From assembly GCA_947069175.1 (NCBI GenBank), contig CAMTDV010000013.1, positions 27,469,857-27,533,856 of the forward strand: a stretch of DNA of 64,000 bases, in the 5' to 3' direction. The notes under the pieces are model-generated. The model was not told the DNA's origin. It saw only the letters and a program-made list of their open reading frames with translations, and ran no database searches. This DNA is from Scalesia atractyloides. Its lineage: Eukaryota > Streptophyta > Magnoliopsida > Asterales > Asteraceae. Position 1 is the stretch's first letter. Each line of letters begins with the position of its first letter. The translations under genes were made by a program, and so were the position numbers. Below, one piece after another: positions 43,812 to 56,706 of the stretch.

Positions 43812-44531
43812 GACCTTTTAAATTTGTATTCCAAACTGAAACCCCTACATGTAAAACCCACTTCATGCAAACCCTAATCGCCATCGGAGCCATCCAGTAC
43901 CACCACTATCTCCATCATCACCACCAAATGTTACCTCATTCACCACTCGACACTACCACCATGGTGATCGTCACCGCCAAACACCACCAATGTAACCACC
44001 TAGTTATTTGACCTAAGAAGACCCGTATGAACCGTAACTACTCACAGTAACCCTCCATGCCTTGATTACCATCCATGTAGAAATCCTAGCACCACCGTAG
44101 CTTTCACGGTCCCATGCCCTAACTCAAAACCGGAACTAGGTCACCCAAGACCCAACCGACCCAAACGAGTAGTGTCACAGCCACACAACAGTGACGCGAC
44201 CACATGGCTGTCGTAGGTGGCCTGTGTTGAAGATCAAATAAGTGATGAAACGTGATGTGCCACATGCTACACACAACGTATTTACGTCCTTGATTAATAA
44301 TCAATAAGCATGAAACGTAATTAGGATTACCTGGAATCAATTGGAGATCAAAACTTGAAAAGCCAATCTCTATCCCTTTGTCCTTCCTTTGGCGTCGTGA
44401 ACTCCGTGGATAACCTTATGTTTATATAGGGTTTAGCTTGGTGATTTAAGTTACCAAGTTTCACCTAGGTCCGTCATAATCTCCTCTCTAGCACCTTGAT
44501 CCCAAAGTTATGTATTTCGTCTTTCATTTAG
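43812..44531. other. Unassigned stretch right of the insertion site, unit 2
   Basis: Counterpart of 18199-18918, with ACC/CAC-rich composition and no gene. Confidence 0.4.
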
Positions 44532-44960
44532 GTGCAGTTTGTTTTCAAAGAGGTAAAATGTCTGCAGTCTACGAACCACATCTGCAGACATGTGTAGAAG
44601 AAGAGGTGGACCAAACCTCTGCAGTCTGCAAGAAGAAGACTGTTTGTTTTTTTAACGTATGTAGATTTCTAAAATAAATTGGTGGTGGTGTATGGACGGT
44701 GGTGGTGGTAGAATGAGGAGGTGGGGGTGGGTGGTGGTTGTGGACGGTGGGTGGTGGTAGTGGACAGTGGTGGTAGACGTTGGTGGTGGTGATGGATGGT
44801 GTGGGTGGTGGATGGTAGTGGGTGGTGGACGGTAGGTGGTGGTGTTTAATCCTCTGTAGACCTTAGAAGATCTTTAAAGTGGTTGGGCCAAGTCTACACC
44901 AAGAAGAGCTCATGCAGACATTTTTTAATGAAACGTCTTCGAAAAACAAACAGTTTGCAG
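44532..44960. mobile_element. TIR element (MITE-like) with GGT microsatellite, unit 2
   Basis: Same inverted ends as 18919-19348. Contains the GGT tract at 44681-44844. Confidence 0.55.
44681..44844 (+). repeat. Imperfect (GGT)n microsatellite, unit 2
   Basis: As in unit 1, with one- to two-base differences in the last third. Confidence 0.9.
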
Positions 44961-45562
44961 ATGACAATGTTTGTGCATAGTCTACCGGCACAAACATAAG
45001 AGCCTGCGCAAAATTTTTATAGAAAAAACAAGCACCAATTTAATTACATTCGGTCCATCAAGTCCGTTAAATCATAACTAACACGTTTAACATTAGTTGC
45101 CACCTTTGTTATTGCAATTCTCTTTGAAATATTCCATAAGAATATTTTAATGGTAGAATTCGAGATGTTACACGGCCCATGACTAGCAGATGAAAAGGTC
45201 TCGACGAGCCGGGTCTTTTGGCTAACCGCCAAGGGCCAACTATTAGACCCAAAATCCTAGATTAAAGGCTCCATTTTCAACGGTTAAGATTTTCCCAAAT
45301 AAATCAATCTTTGATACTTTCCTTTTTAGCCCGCAAGAAGCATATTGAATCAATTTATGCATCTTTAATTAGTATCAAATGTCATAATTGTTGGTCAATT
45401 TGTAATTTCAAATTTTTGGTAAACCTACTAAGTTTAGAAAACTCCCTATAAGAATGGCACCCATTTTATTGGTTTACTGTTCAAAATTTATCTAATACCT
45501 TTGAGAATTATATTTTTATTTGTTTATACTCTTTGTCTGAAAACAACCAGAACAAGAACAAC
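44961..45562. other. Non-coding stretch before the copia gag relic, unit 2
   Basis: Counterpart of 19349-19951. The minus-strand 62-codon frame at 45044 is not accepted. Confidence 0.4.
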
Positions 45563-46217
45563 ATGGCAGATTAGAACAACGTGACAGGTTGTTCTAGTAA
45601 AATTGGTGATTTGACTTCGTATCATTGTTCAGTGCTAAACACAATAAATTACATATATTATGCAATCAAGATGAAGTCTTTAACTAATACCAAAGGTCTT
45701 TCGAGATGCCATAAAACCACCTGCAGGAGTTGACATGGATGTCAAGCTTCAGAAGAAGGTAAGAGGCTTCACCCTCCAAGCATTGCTGGGAGGATATACT
45801 ATTGAAGTAGTTGGGCACATGGATGTAAAGGATGTTTGGGAAGTTCTGAGAGTTCGATACTTTGGAGCTGACAAGTAACAGCAGGCTCGGATTGAAACTC
45901 AGATTCGAGAGTTTGAATTACTGAGCATGAAGGAGTCTGACAACATTAATGATTTTGCAAGCACGGATGATGGGGTTGTGTCCAAGTTTCGAACACTTGA
46001 AAGCACCATCGAAGAGAAGATCATAGTGAAGAAGTTGTTGAGTGCCGCACTTACCCGATTTTTCAAAATTGTTGCTACAATTGAAAAGGATTTTGATTTG
46101 AATGCTATGTCATTTGCAGAAATTATCGGACGCCTCAAAACTTATGATGAACATGTTAAACCTCTTGAAGTTGTAAAGAGTACATCTAGTTATTTGTTGC
46201 TAATCATAGCAGAATGA
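45563..46217 (+). pseudogene. Copia-type gag (UBN2-like) relic, unit 2
   Basis: Same stop at codon 4 and same second in-frame stop after the FGADK block as in unit 1. The C-terminal 96 codons from 45927 are open and contain VKKLLSAALTRFFKI and IIGRLKTYDEHV. It ends with a different short tail (LLIIAE) from unit 1. Confidence 0.8.
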
Positions 46218-46228
46218 TAGGATAGGTA

Positions 46229-47323
46229 TGTCACACCCCGTCGAGAAAATGCGAGCGCACCACGAATGTGGGAGGTATGTCACACCCGCAGCAGAAATGC
46301 GAGGCGCGGCCACGAAAGGTTTTCATAGCAATTCAATTAGCAAACGTCTATATGATTTAATATAAACCAATGAGGCCAAATGTATTACTTAAAATGAATC
46401 AGTTTACAAAAACCATAGTAATTTAGTTTGAGTACATGAACCGACCAAACATCAAGTTTCACAAAATACGTATACAAAGTTAAAATTTTATAAATAAGGC
46501 TTTGGCCCATATATCTTGTACCAGGGTAGAAAATATAGGGTAAACCCTCAAAATGGCATCGTTCCTTGCAATCCTAACACTTTACTTCCTAACCATGCAA
46601 TGCCGCTGATTTCCTTAAAATGCATGTTAGTAAAATGTCAACATAATAATGTCACTGAGTTCACCGATTTTTCTTGACACAAATGACTCTTGAAAACATT
46701 TGATAAACCTTTGAATAAACCATATACATAATGTCCCTGAAATTATGTTGATCAATTAATGTTTTGCAAGGATATCAACGTATGTGTCAACATAAGCTAG
46801 TAACCAAAGCTTGACAATGTTCCATCGTACCGAGCCACTAAATTCAACTAATGCGTGACTAGGGACACAAAAGCACTCCCACAGGTTCTTGGGGACCAGG
46901 AGTGGGGATTGCCAATGGGGTTTGCCAATACCCAATAGATCTATCAAACTGTTCCTCGGTTCGTGATGTGACTAATGGCTACTAAAATGAATATCCCCGG
47001 GTGCTTTACCCCGAGAGCAATAACTACCACTTATACACACATAAATATCTAGTTGATTTCATTCCCTAACTATCATACCAATTAAGCAACATGTTTTTCC
47101 CCCTAGTTTAAAAAGTAAAAATAATTAAAAGGGTCGTGAGTCTCTTAACTTGCGTTCCGTACAATGCTAGCGATCATTGTCCAATGTAATATCTCTGACC
47201 TACAAGTGTCCTAATTGACACTAAGGTCTAATCATTTGTTTTGTGTGCAAGTCTTTCACCATTCGTGTTAAGACTTAATGTTTTTCGGTTCAAAAAACGC
47301 TTGTTTGTTTAGACATTTTGGTG
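46229..47323 (+). mobile_element. LTR (TGTCACACC family), unit 2
   Basis: Counterpart of 20618-21720. The duplicated first 58 bp have several missing bases here (CCGTCGAGAAAATGCGAGCG), suggesting poor consensus in this GC-richer stretch. Confidence 0.6.
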
Positions 47324-47683
47324 GGTGATTATCCGGATGTTTATACATGTATCCTATCACACAGATACATATATACACACACATATATATATACACACAC
47401 CATTGTTAGTATCGTATCTGGGGCCTAGCCCTTTGTATATGTTCATGTCGACACACAATTGATTCAATTAAAAAATATATATTTTTATATCAAAATATAC
47501 TATTTTTATCTTCTGAAATATCGTTTCACCAAATCGGTAAGTCAAACAAAATATATATATCCTTTGATATAAACATATTTTCTAAGTTTGATACGTTGTC
47601 TATATCAAAAAAAAAAAAACAAAACTTGTACTTCACATGTGTATTATGTGATTATAATTAGCTTTTTAATTTAGTATATCTTT
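47324..47683. other. AT-rich stretch with CA/TA repeat, unit 2
   Basis: Carries the longer ACACACACATATATATATAC run near 47375 shared with unit 3. No gene. Confidence 0.45.
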
Positions 47684-48018
47684 TAGGGTTAGGTTTCTTG
47701 GAGGTTTAGGATTAGATTTTTTGGTGTGGGGGGATGGGGGTTTAGTTTTTGGGGTGGTGCGGGTGGGGGGTTTAGGTTTTTGAGGGGTGTGGGTGGGGGT
47801 TTAGGTTTTTTTGGGGTTTATGTTTAAGTTAGGTTTTAGTTTTTTTTTCGAATGTGTTGTTTTGTTTTCGAATGTGAGGTGGGGTGGGGGTTTAGCTTTT
47901 TGGGGTGGGGAGGTTAGCTTTCTGGATCGATGGAGATTAGTTTGTGGTGGGGGTGGAGGTTCTAGGTTTTTGGGTGTGTGGGGTGGGTTTAGATTTTTGG
48001 GGGGTGTCCGTGAGGGGT
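47684..48018 (+). repeat. G-rich telomere-like degenerate repeat, unit 2
   Basis: Counterpart of 22062-22400, with GGGTTTAG words and many G runs. The frames read on both strands (at 47801-48067 and 47811-48029) are low-complexity G/W/F or P/T/K strings and not genes. Confidence 0.65.
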
Positions 48019-48280
48019 GGGTTAGATGATTTAGCCTTTTTCGTATTATTGTACATGTGTAGTACAACCTTTTTTTTTGAAAAAAAAAGTTTTTATCTAT
48101 TATTTATAGCATTTTTAATAATATAATTAAGAGATGGTATTTTTTAGGTTTTTCAATTAATATTTAATTTTTTTATTTAAATTTGTTTTTTTCCTCATAT
48201 GTTTGTGTATATATACAAGCCCCTTAAAAATTCTCCTGCAAAAACCATAATGTCATCAGTGAACGAGGTTACAACAGGTG

Positions 48281-48624
48281 GGGGAAAACCCCATACGTGG
48301 ACCAACTAGATCTTAGTACACATGAAAATTCCTTAAAAAGAACACCATTATCGGTTTCTCTCTCTGTCTCCAAATCTTAGTGAGACTAAAATAAAGTAAA
48401 AAGATATCATTTTATGAAAGATGCCACATGTATGTAAGGGAAACTAAAGTGGAGTACAAGACTACACACCTCAAATCCCTTTGTCAATATTTTAAGAAAA
48501 ACGACAGCGGCAGATATCGTTAGCGGATTGCAGTTCAATTGTATTGGCCAAACACCTACACACAGAATCCATGCTTTCCAGAAACTATCATATTTTATTT
48601 TGGGTGACCAATAATATCATACGC
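48281..48624 (+). promoter_or_regulatory. Orphan DUF241-type promoter remnant, unit 2
   Basis: Same motif order as 22660-23000, again without a following coding sequence. Confidence 0.65.
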
Positions 48625-48660
48625 AATTGTATTGGCCAAACACCTACACACAGAATCCAT
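48537..48660 (+). repeat. 37-bp direct repeat at the unit 2/unit 3 junction
   Basis: CAATTGTATTGGCC...AGAATCCAT occurs at about 48537-48573 and 48624-48660, with unit 3 starting at 48661. The junction structure is the same as at 23035/23036. Confidence 0.85.
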
Positions 48661-49614
48661 CACCAACGTATCTAAACAAACAAGGGTTCCGAACAAAAAA
48701 AACAAAGACAAGTCCTAACAAAGATTTAAGATGAAATATTTGTACATGATCAAACTTTGGACCTAAGTGCCTTAACGATTTAGGACATTTGTAGGTTAGA
48801 ATACAAACAAGGAACCACACGAGGTTGCTCGCACGATAGCAAGGAATACAAGCTGCGAGTTCATGTCCCCACTTTCAAATACATTTTATGTTTCCAAAAC
48901 TAGGGGAGATACATGTTACAAATGGTATGGTAAGCTAGAAAATCAAATAACTATAGACCATGTGCACAAATAAACCGAGGAATGAAATTTGTAGACCTAT
49001 TGAGTTTTGGCGAGCTCCACTCCTGGTCCGCGAGACCCCACTGGAGTGCTTTTGTGTCCCAAGACGAGGAGAATCGACATACATAATCTAGGTTTTGTTG
49101 CTTCCTATGTCGGCACAATGTTAATTTCCTTACTGATCAACGGATTTCATAGACGCTTTACATACGAGATTTTCAATACAAGTGTTTTCAAATGTTTTAA
49201 AGCCTCATTTGATACTAAATAAAATACATGAATTCAACAACTTTATATTGACTTTTCAAACTTACATATATTTCAGGAAAGTAAGCTTACAAGCATGGAG
49301 AATAAAGAGTACAAGGAACCAAACATGATGCCATCTTTTGAAGGGCTTGTCTACTATATAACGCCTCCTTGCCGAAATATAGTGGCTAAAACCTCGGTTT
49401 ATGAAAACTACATTTTGATGAATAATATTTTGTGAAACAATTACATTTGGAAAACTTGTAAAACAATATATTTAACTTTTGTGTTGTGACATTTAATACA
49501 ACTTTGGCAATGGCATCTTGGTTTATTTTATCATGTAGTATGTTTACTTTATCGAATGCAATGAGAACTTATCTTATTTCACACCTCGCGCTTCCGGTAC
49601 AAGGGGGTGTGACA
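48661..49614 (-). mobile_element. Truncated LTR (TGTCACACC family), unit 3
   Basis: Counterpart of 4436-5397, ending GGGTGTGACA and truncated at the same base. Confidence 0.6.
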
Positions 49615-50614
49615 TTTAAATAATTAAATTAGAAATTCGATTTTGTTAATGTTAATAGTAAGGGTAACTTAGTCTTTTCACATGGGCATAACTGAGAAAA
49701 GTAACCCTATTCATGTTAGCGACTATCCGAAAAATGAGTGCGTAAAAGTTGTGGACAGTCCAGTTGTAATTTTAGAAAGGTGGCTTTCTAGAAGGATTTT
49801 GTATGGGGAGAAGCAAGCTAACTAAATACTAATTTTTTTACGTCGCGCGTTGCGGTGAAATTGAGTAAATGATAATGTAAAACGTGTTTTGAAAATAAAA
49901 CATGTTGTATAGAAGGCCAAACCATTAGAACCATTTAGTTTATTATTGTACCGTTTTATGATACCAAATAAATACTTTATTTTGAGTACAACTTCGTTTT
50001 TAACAAAACTTATAACGAATGTCCAGGGAAAAAATCAATCACAACTAGGTACTTAAATTTTTAGAAAAAAAGTTATAAACATAAATTACTAAAGAAGTAT
50101 CAAATTATTTGATAAATTAATATATGTTCTAAAAAATAGAAAAAAGAATTATTAAACAATGATAAATGAATTATATGGTTTTAAAAAAGGAAAAAATTAA
50201 AAATACGCTATTAAAAGTAAATATCATAATATATTATTATAATATATTAAATAAAATTAATAAAAAACAATATATTATTTTAATAATAAGTTACTGTTAA
50301 TCGTTTTTCGTTAACTATATATAAAATAATATATAACTAGATTATATCAGTGTTACATATATTGTATGATTAATTTATTTTAACCCTTTAATTTACTATT
50401 TGATTAAAGAACTTCTAGGTTTAAGGATCACTCAGTTATGCATTGTATTAAGATGTAGGAAAAGGCTTTGCCTTTCCATGTGGTGGGTTCAAATCCCTTT
50501 ATGACAAAAAATTAATTGTTAAAGATGATTGAGTAGTGTAACTAATGGCAAAGGATTGCCTACAAGAGTATTTTGTCATGGCTCTGATTCGCGAACGAAT
50601 CCTGCATAGGAACC
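49615..50614. other. AT-rich non-coding stretch, unit 3
   Basis: Counterpart of 5398-6391; no gene. Confidence 0.45.
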
Positions 50615-50617
50615 TTA

Positions 50618-51216
50618 GGGGACGTTTGGCTCGCGGAATGTTTTGGAATCGGAATTGGAATTTGTTATAAAATTAGAATATGAAGGAATTGTATTTGGAA
50701 TTGTAAATTGTTGGAATTGGAATCTCAATTCTATTTTTGTTGTGTTGGTTGTCAAATGAATTGGAATCCATCACCCCGTCACCCTCAACCCTCGGTTCGG
50801 GTCGAAACGGTACGGGTGGAAACAGTACGGGTTGAAATGGTTCGATTCCAAACGCTTTGCGTTGAAACGGTCTGATTCGAAACGTTTCGGGTCGAAACCG
50901 TTCGCATCGAAACGGTACGGGTCAAAACGGTTCGGGTCGAAACGGTTTGCGTCGAAACGGTATGGGTCGAAACGGTGCGGGTCGAAACAGTTGACGATTC
51001 CAATGAATTTATTTTAATTCCTTCACTTATAGGAAGGATTTTGACTTCCTTTAGTTATAGGAATTAAAGGAATTCATGCCCAATTCCAATTCCATATCAA
51101 CCAAACATATGAATATTGGAATTGATTCAAATTCCATCAAATTCTGTGAACCAAACGTCTTAAAATATGGAATTCAGATTCCAATTCCCTTGAATTCCTG
51201 TGAACCAAACGCCCCC
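50618..51216. mobile_element. Tourist/Harbinger-like MITE with internal minisatellite, unit 3
   Basis: Same TIRs, TTA at 50615-50617 and 51217-51219. The shortest of the three copies. Confidence 0.65.
50794..50994 (+). repeat. GGTCGAAACG-type minisatellite, unit 3
   Basis: Shortest array, about 201 bp. It lacks the middle repeats with ATAGGTCGAAACTTCGCG present in units 1 and 2. Confidence 0.9.
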
Positions 51217-51219
51217 TTA

Positions 51220-52607
51220 AAACAAGCCAAGTGTTTCGAGGATTAAGTGTGGGTATGAACCTGCGTGCACATGGCTTACCTGGCATTTGAGACCATATCT
51301 CTTCAACCACCTTCTTTCAAGATGTGGAAACCTGGACATATAAGTACAACATAGGTTTTGGTGCGAACTGCATCATCTAAATACATTAGAAATCATGCAT
51401 ACCATCTAACGTGGTGTGTACACACATGTGGAAGTCCAGACCAACACATACTAGGCTACCATGTACACATATGGGGTTCCAAGACCACCTTTGGTGTACC
51501 TCCCTACGTTCCCTACCTCCTTTGGGATACGTATGTTCAAATTTATATCCACACCCATTCTAACTTACCAATTATTTGTAAACAAAGATGTTCATGCAAT
51601 TCATGTGGAAAACATGATGGTTTGGAGAGACTAAGAAAATTCAAGTGTTTTTGTAGGTACATAATGAAGTATTCAATTGAAAACAACTAACCTCTGGTTT
51701 CCATTTATAGTAACTTTTTTCGATGGATTCCTGACGGAAGCGCCGTCGAGAAATGATTCCCATAGACAAACAATTTAAAAGCTGGTCAGAAATCTTACCC
51801 GAAATCTTATCTTTAAAATTAGGAGCGAATTACCGATTTACAACCCGTTTGGAAAACTGTTAACATCTAAAAAGCCTGAGCTGGATCTTAATCAAAATAT
51901 TTTCTTTAAGATTTGCGATGGATTAACGAGCGACAATCCATCGGTAAATAGTTTCCAGAAACAACAACCAAATTTGAATTTATGTGTGCGGGTGATGCTC
52001 TATTTTTTGGGTCATGCTATCCGTCTCTAACCCATCAGTGATTACTCACGAGTATTTTTGTTCTTTAGTTGTATTTTTTTTTGTTTCTTTTACAAATCGT
52101 GGCTTATGCATTGGTGCCCTATCATTGATTTCACAATAGTAGTATGTTAGCCGTTACAAACTAAATAAAAATCATCAACCCGTCTGATCTTGCATCAACT
52201 GCATCCACATGATCTCTATGTTCCACCTTGCATTCCCGATGACAACTACCATTGCACATGCATAACCATAACCTGTTGTGATGACAAACCCATACGTGGA
52301 CCTATTAGACTTCAACCTTGACCACGAACAAGAACACCATTATTTATCACATTTAAATATCTTCACGTCAACTCTTACTATCTACAAAAGTTTATCTTTT
52401 TATAGAAGTTTCAATCTTGAGATGCCACGTTCATGTAAAGGAAAACTAACGTGGCCCTTTGTAAACTATACACCTCATTACCAACTTCAAATAACACAAC
52501 AAAATTGCCTATATAATTGGGGACATAATTCTGCTGACCAAACAACCAACACAACAAATGAAAAATGCTTTACAGACATCATATCTATTGCTAGATGTCA
52601 AGCACAA
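51220..52607. other. Upstream region of DUF241a, unit 3
   Basis: Counterpart of 7016-8400, with the same 110- and 113-codon non-ATG frames as unit 2, not accepted as genes. Confidence 0.45.
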
Positions 52608-52612
52608 GTGGA

Positions 52613-52619
52613 TATATAG
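52613..52619 (+). promoter_or_regulatory. TATA box of DUF241a, unit 3
   Basis: TATATAG, 63 bp before the ATG. Confidence 0.6.
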
Positions 52620-52681
52620 TATACCATAGACATAAGATCACCACAGCAAAAAAACAAATTTTATTTCCTTTTCTTGCCCCC

Positions 52682-53592
52682 ATGGCTTCTGTTTCAAAAT
52701 TTAGCATCAAAAGCCAAACTAAATCCATTAGTTTGCCTTGCAGATCACATCCAACCACTTTGGAAATTGAAGAACTGCTTAGCAAGATTAAAACAACAGT
52801 AGCAGTAGCATCATCTGCAGAGGCAATCTGCAACAATCTATCCCAGCTGACAGGATTGTATAAATGCATGAACGATCTTCTAACTTTATCAAGCACACAA
52901 CTTTTGATGTCTAATGCACAAAACAAGAAATGGGTCAATGAGCTAGTAGACGAATCTGTCAAGTTCTTGGATATTTGTAGCAGCATAAGTGAGATGCTAT
53001 CAGAAATCAAAGATCATTGTAGAGATCTTGTTTGTGCTCTTCGAAGGCGAATGGATGATCATCTCATCATTGAGAACAGCATCATGAAATACAATTGTTT
53101 CAGAAAGAAATTGAGGAAACATGTTAAAGGGTTGATTGCAAGTTTGAAGCAAGTTGATAACCTTTCTGGTGGCAGAGGTTCAGTGGTGGTTGATTCTGAT
53201 AACCACCAGCTTGCCGCGGTGATCCGGGCAGTAATAGGAGTTTCTGAAATGACCATTTTGGGTTTTGAGTCTCTTCTGATGTTCTTCTCTGCGCCCGTTT
53301 CGAAGCCAAATAGATGGTCCATTGTGGTGTCTAAGATAAGGCACAAAGAGATGGTGGCATGTGAAGATCAGAAAGAAAATGGGAGTGTGAATGAATTTGA
53401 AAGCATTGATGCTGCATTGAGAAAATTATGTAAATATGGGTTTTGTAGTGAAAAGGGAATCATGTGCAGATTGCACAATGTAGGTTGGAGAGAGTGGGAG
53501 CTCATATTGAAGGAATGGAGAGTGGATTAGAGTGCATATTTAGGTTCTTGGTTCAGACCCGGGTTTCACTTCTCAATATCATTTCCCAATAA
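52682..53592 (+). CDS. DUF241 family protein, paralog a, unit 3 (late frameshift)
   Basis: The best copy of paralog a. Open from ATG 52682 with SISLPCRSHP at residues 15-24 through the LDICSSISEMLSEIK region, the KYNCFRKKLRKHVKG block, the GGRGSVVVDSDNH linker and IDAALRKLCKYGF. A missing A near 53459 (AAGGGAATC for AAGGGAAATC) then shifts the frame, replacing the last about 45 residues, including RTRVSLLNIIS, with an unrelated short tail ending at 53530. The true frame continues to TAA at 53590-53592; 911 bp are present where 912 are expected. An open stretch in frame upstream (from 52595) is promoter and 5' leader. Function is unknown for the family; a soluble helical protein is likely. Confidence 0.87.
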
Positions 53593-54082
53593 AAAGTCAA
53601 AAGTCGTTGTATATTTACGGGACCCTCCCATAGTCTTAACCAACGGATTAGGTAAATCACAATTTTTCGGCAAGTGGTCTTTAAGAGGTTAGGAAAGAAA
53701 CCGGTGGAAATTCGAAACCAAAACCTCTACTAGAGGTGCATCATCCCTTGAAGGTTTATCATATCACTATTCAAGCAGTTCTGCATAGGCAGCAAATGTT
53801 TTAGCTGATATGTTTATGCTTTCGAGTATTTATTCAATAGATTGTGTATATTCACCAGACTTTGTAGTTATAAAGATATAAACATATATACCTGACTTGA
53901 TTGGTCCTTAATTTGACATTTAATTTCTCATATTTAGTAGATACGTTCATTTTATTCAGTAATTGTTTAAGTAAATCACATAATTTTCTTTAATTATGTG
54001 CCATAATAACTATTAGTAAGTGATGAAAGACAGAATCGTAAATCGTCGTGTACAAGCATAGCGAACAAAAAAAGGCTAGATG
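53593..54082. other. 3' flank of DUF241a, unit 3
   Basis: Non-coding counterpart of 9386-9878. Confidence 0.4.
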
Positions 54083-54365
54083 AGTTCTAGCAGATCTTCG
54101 GCGAACGTATCATCATCAACAAGATCTTCGGCGAAATACAAACATCTCTTCTTTGGGCGAAGCACAGGGCGAAATGGAATAACCTGGAGTTGCGAAATTG
54201 GATATCTTTTAATATAGTTGAGTGAGTATCTAATATATCATTGTTAGGCGATAAATGGGTGATTGTGTATCATATTCCGGTTTAGTGTCTTGCTTAATAA
54301 AGCATTGTATACAATTTGGTGATGAAGAAAATGTCGTTTGCGTTCAAAAAAAAGTTCTAGCAGAT
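54083..54365 (+). mobile_element. Retroposed insert with 13-bp target-site duplication, unit 3
   Basis: AGTTCTAGCAGAT at 54083-54095 and 54353-54365 encloses the same 257-bp poly-A-ended insert. Confidence 0.7.
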
Positions 54366-56332
54366 GTTTAGATAATAAAATGTCTCAAAACATTATAAAA
54401 GAGCGATTCTGGTAACTGGAATATTAAATTCGGTTGTAGCTGATACATTAAATATTATCTTGAATAAAATACAAAAACTAGAATATAAAATTTTATCAAA
54501 ATAATTACTTAGTTAGACAAATAAAAAAGTATCTAAATACGAAATTACTAAAAAGCTTTAGGTAGTTTCACTAACTAAATCTTAGTAAATATGACACATT
54601 AAGATACAAAAGAGTAATTAGAACTAATGACGACCTAATATGACAGTAAACCTAGCTAATATAACAAATTTAGATATAATAAGGCTGACATGCCCCTTCA
54701 AAGATCTATTACGACCCTTAACATCCAGTAAAACACAATAAGATATAATTAAAGGCTCCTTAGATCTTAATACGACATAATATGACGTCATCACAGATCG
54801 TCGCCATTAGTGATGACGCCTTTAGCAGTCACGCATGACATTAGTGGCGACAACTTGTAGTGCTCACAAATCTAGGCAACCCTTTTAAGACCTAGTATGA
54901 ACTTTCACAACCTATATGTCCCATTAAGAGCCACAATGACTCTAATGATCAATATGACACATTAAGCGATGAATGTCAAGTTTTAAAGTATTGGTAATAT
55001 TTGCAATAAGAAGTAGATATGGCAAACAAACCAAGCTGGAAAGGAATACATGATGTCCAAAAAATATGAGACGAGTATTTCAGGTATGTGAGTAGGTACG
55101 GGAATAAAAAAAAGACTTATTGGTTACGGGGCGAGCATGGATTAGGGATACTTGAAGTGGTTACTCAGAACGATATACCCGTTAACGTTTGCCTAAACAA
55201 TATACCAAAAAAAATATATTCTATTTTTTTTTCTTCGACGATTGTATTTATAATGTTGTTTATATTCCTTTTGATATATGTATTTATAATATTGTTTATA
55301 TTTTACATGCTATGAAATATATCGACTTATCTTTTGTGATTTACAAATTCATGAACCTTATTAAACGTTTCTAACATTTTACGGTTAATAATTTGTATGT
55401 AATTTATTATATCTTTTAATTTTTTTGTAATTGATAAAAATATCAAATTATTTAGAAGTTAGAAGAAAAACAAAGATAATCCACATGAAAATCACAACAT
55501 GTATTTTTTTCAACAAACTAACGGGTAAATATGATATTTGCAGGTATGTTTGATGCCTAATAGGTAGTTACCGGACAAATAACTGACGAATATTGGGTCA
55601 AACATGAGACATGATCTTATAATTAGATACAAAATTGAGATTGCAAATACATGTCTCATTATCATCCCAAATAAGAACCATGTAAAGACAGATGAGACAG
55701 CCCAAACATAAAAATAAAAAATAATAATAACCTAATTTTAGTGTGATTATGAAATCTCGACCCTCAATAGAAATATGATCAAATAGCTAAATAAATGGTA
55801 CATTTGGCTACTGATTATTTAACGGTTTTTATTTAAACCTCCCTATTACATCATCATCACAAATTTAGCAACTTTAATGTGAAATTATGCATAAAACTTT
55901 AACATCTAGTCTAGAGAGGGCTAAAATGTAAAACAATTTTGCTATCTTCTTATATATATGTAAAATTATCATATCATATCTTTGACCCAACTAATCCATA
56001 AACTTTGTTTAAAACGGCCACAAATTTTATATCAGATATTTTAAATATGTCAAATTCGAGTACATAGAATGGAACTAACCTGTGTAGGGGATGGACGTGG
56101 CCATTTTTGGACCATTTCATCTAATCTTATACATGCAACCCAACATAAAAAAAGTATTAATAAACATGGGTGCAACAACGTTGGTCGAAAGGGCATACGT
56201 AGATCAATTAGGTCTTCACTTCAATTCGTAAGCATGAAGTTTTGATTGTGACATGGAGTTCAGTATCTTATCCAATCCCCGGTTAGGATGGTGTAACATC
56301 GATTATTATTATTATGACTATCCACTATACGT
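54366..56332. other. AT-rich intergenic stretch between DUF241a and DUF241b, unit 3
   Basis: Counterpart of 10162-12111; no gene. The 75-codon frame at 55088 exists only here through a one-base difference and is not accepted. Confidence 0.45.
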
Positions 56333-56706
56333 GGACCAACTAGATCTTGATGCACATGAAAAATTCCTTGAAAAAGAACATGATTATTTGTTACTCTAAT
56401 AAAATCTTGAGCGATACCTGAATAAAGTTAAAAGATTTCATTTTATGACAGATGCGATCTTTAGATGCCAGATGTAAGGCATAACTAAAGTGGCACCAAA
56501 CCTTTGGCATTTAAAAAAGAAAGTGGCATATATCATTGATGGATACAGTTGTGTTCGCCAAACACCAACACATGATCTTTTCAGAATTTAATATATTTTG
56601 TTTTCAACAAGCAATAATATGTGATAAGCAAGTATATATAGTGTAGCATAGAGGATAAGCTTAACATACCAATAAAACAAATAAAGCTATTCTATACGAC
56701 TATACC
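56333..56706 (+). promoter_or_regulatory. Promoter region of DUF241b, unit 3
   Basis: Near-identical to units 1 and 2; TATATATA at 56633-56640, 67 bp before the ATG at 56707. Confidence 0.6.

Larger units (their letters stand above)
23036..48660 (+). repeat. Tandem segmental duplication, unit 2 (25.6 kb)
   Basis: It has the same order of parts as unit 1. It is about 7 kb longer because the LTR insertion at the shared site is still complete (34189-43806). Its right junction with unit 3 has the same structure as the junction between units 1 and 2. Confidence 0.93.

Noticed and set aside
47801..48067. 88-codon proline/lysine-rich minus-strand frame in the G-rich tract
   Set aside because: It is purely compositional; the corresponding tract in units 1 and 3 does not keep the frame.
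54366..55400. Short frames near 55088-55374 and 11004-11189
   Set aside because: They are low-complexity I/Y/F-rich translations of AT-rich DNA that change between units through one-base differences.
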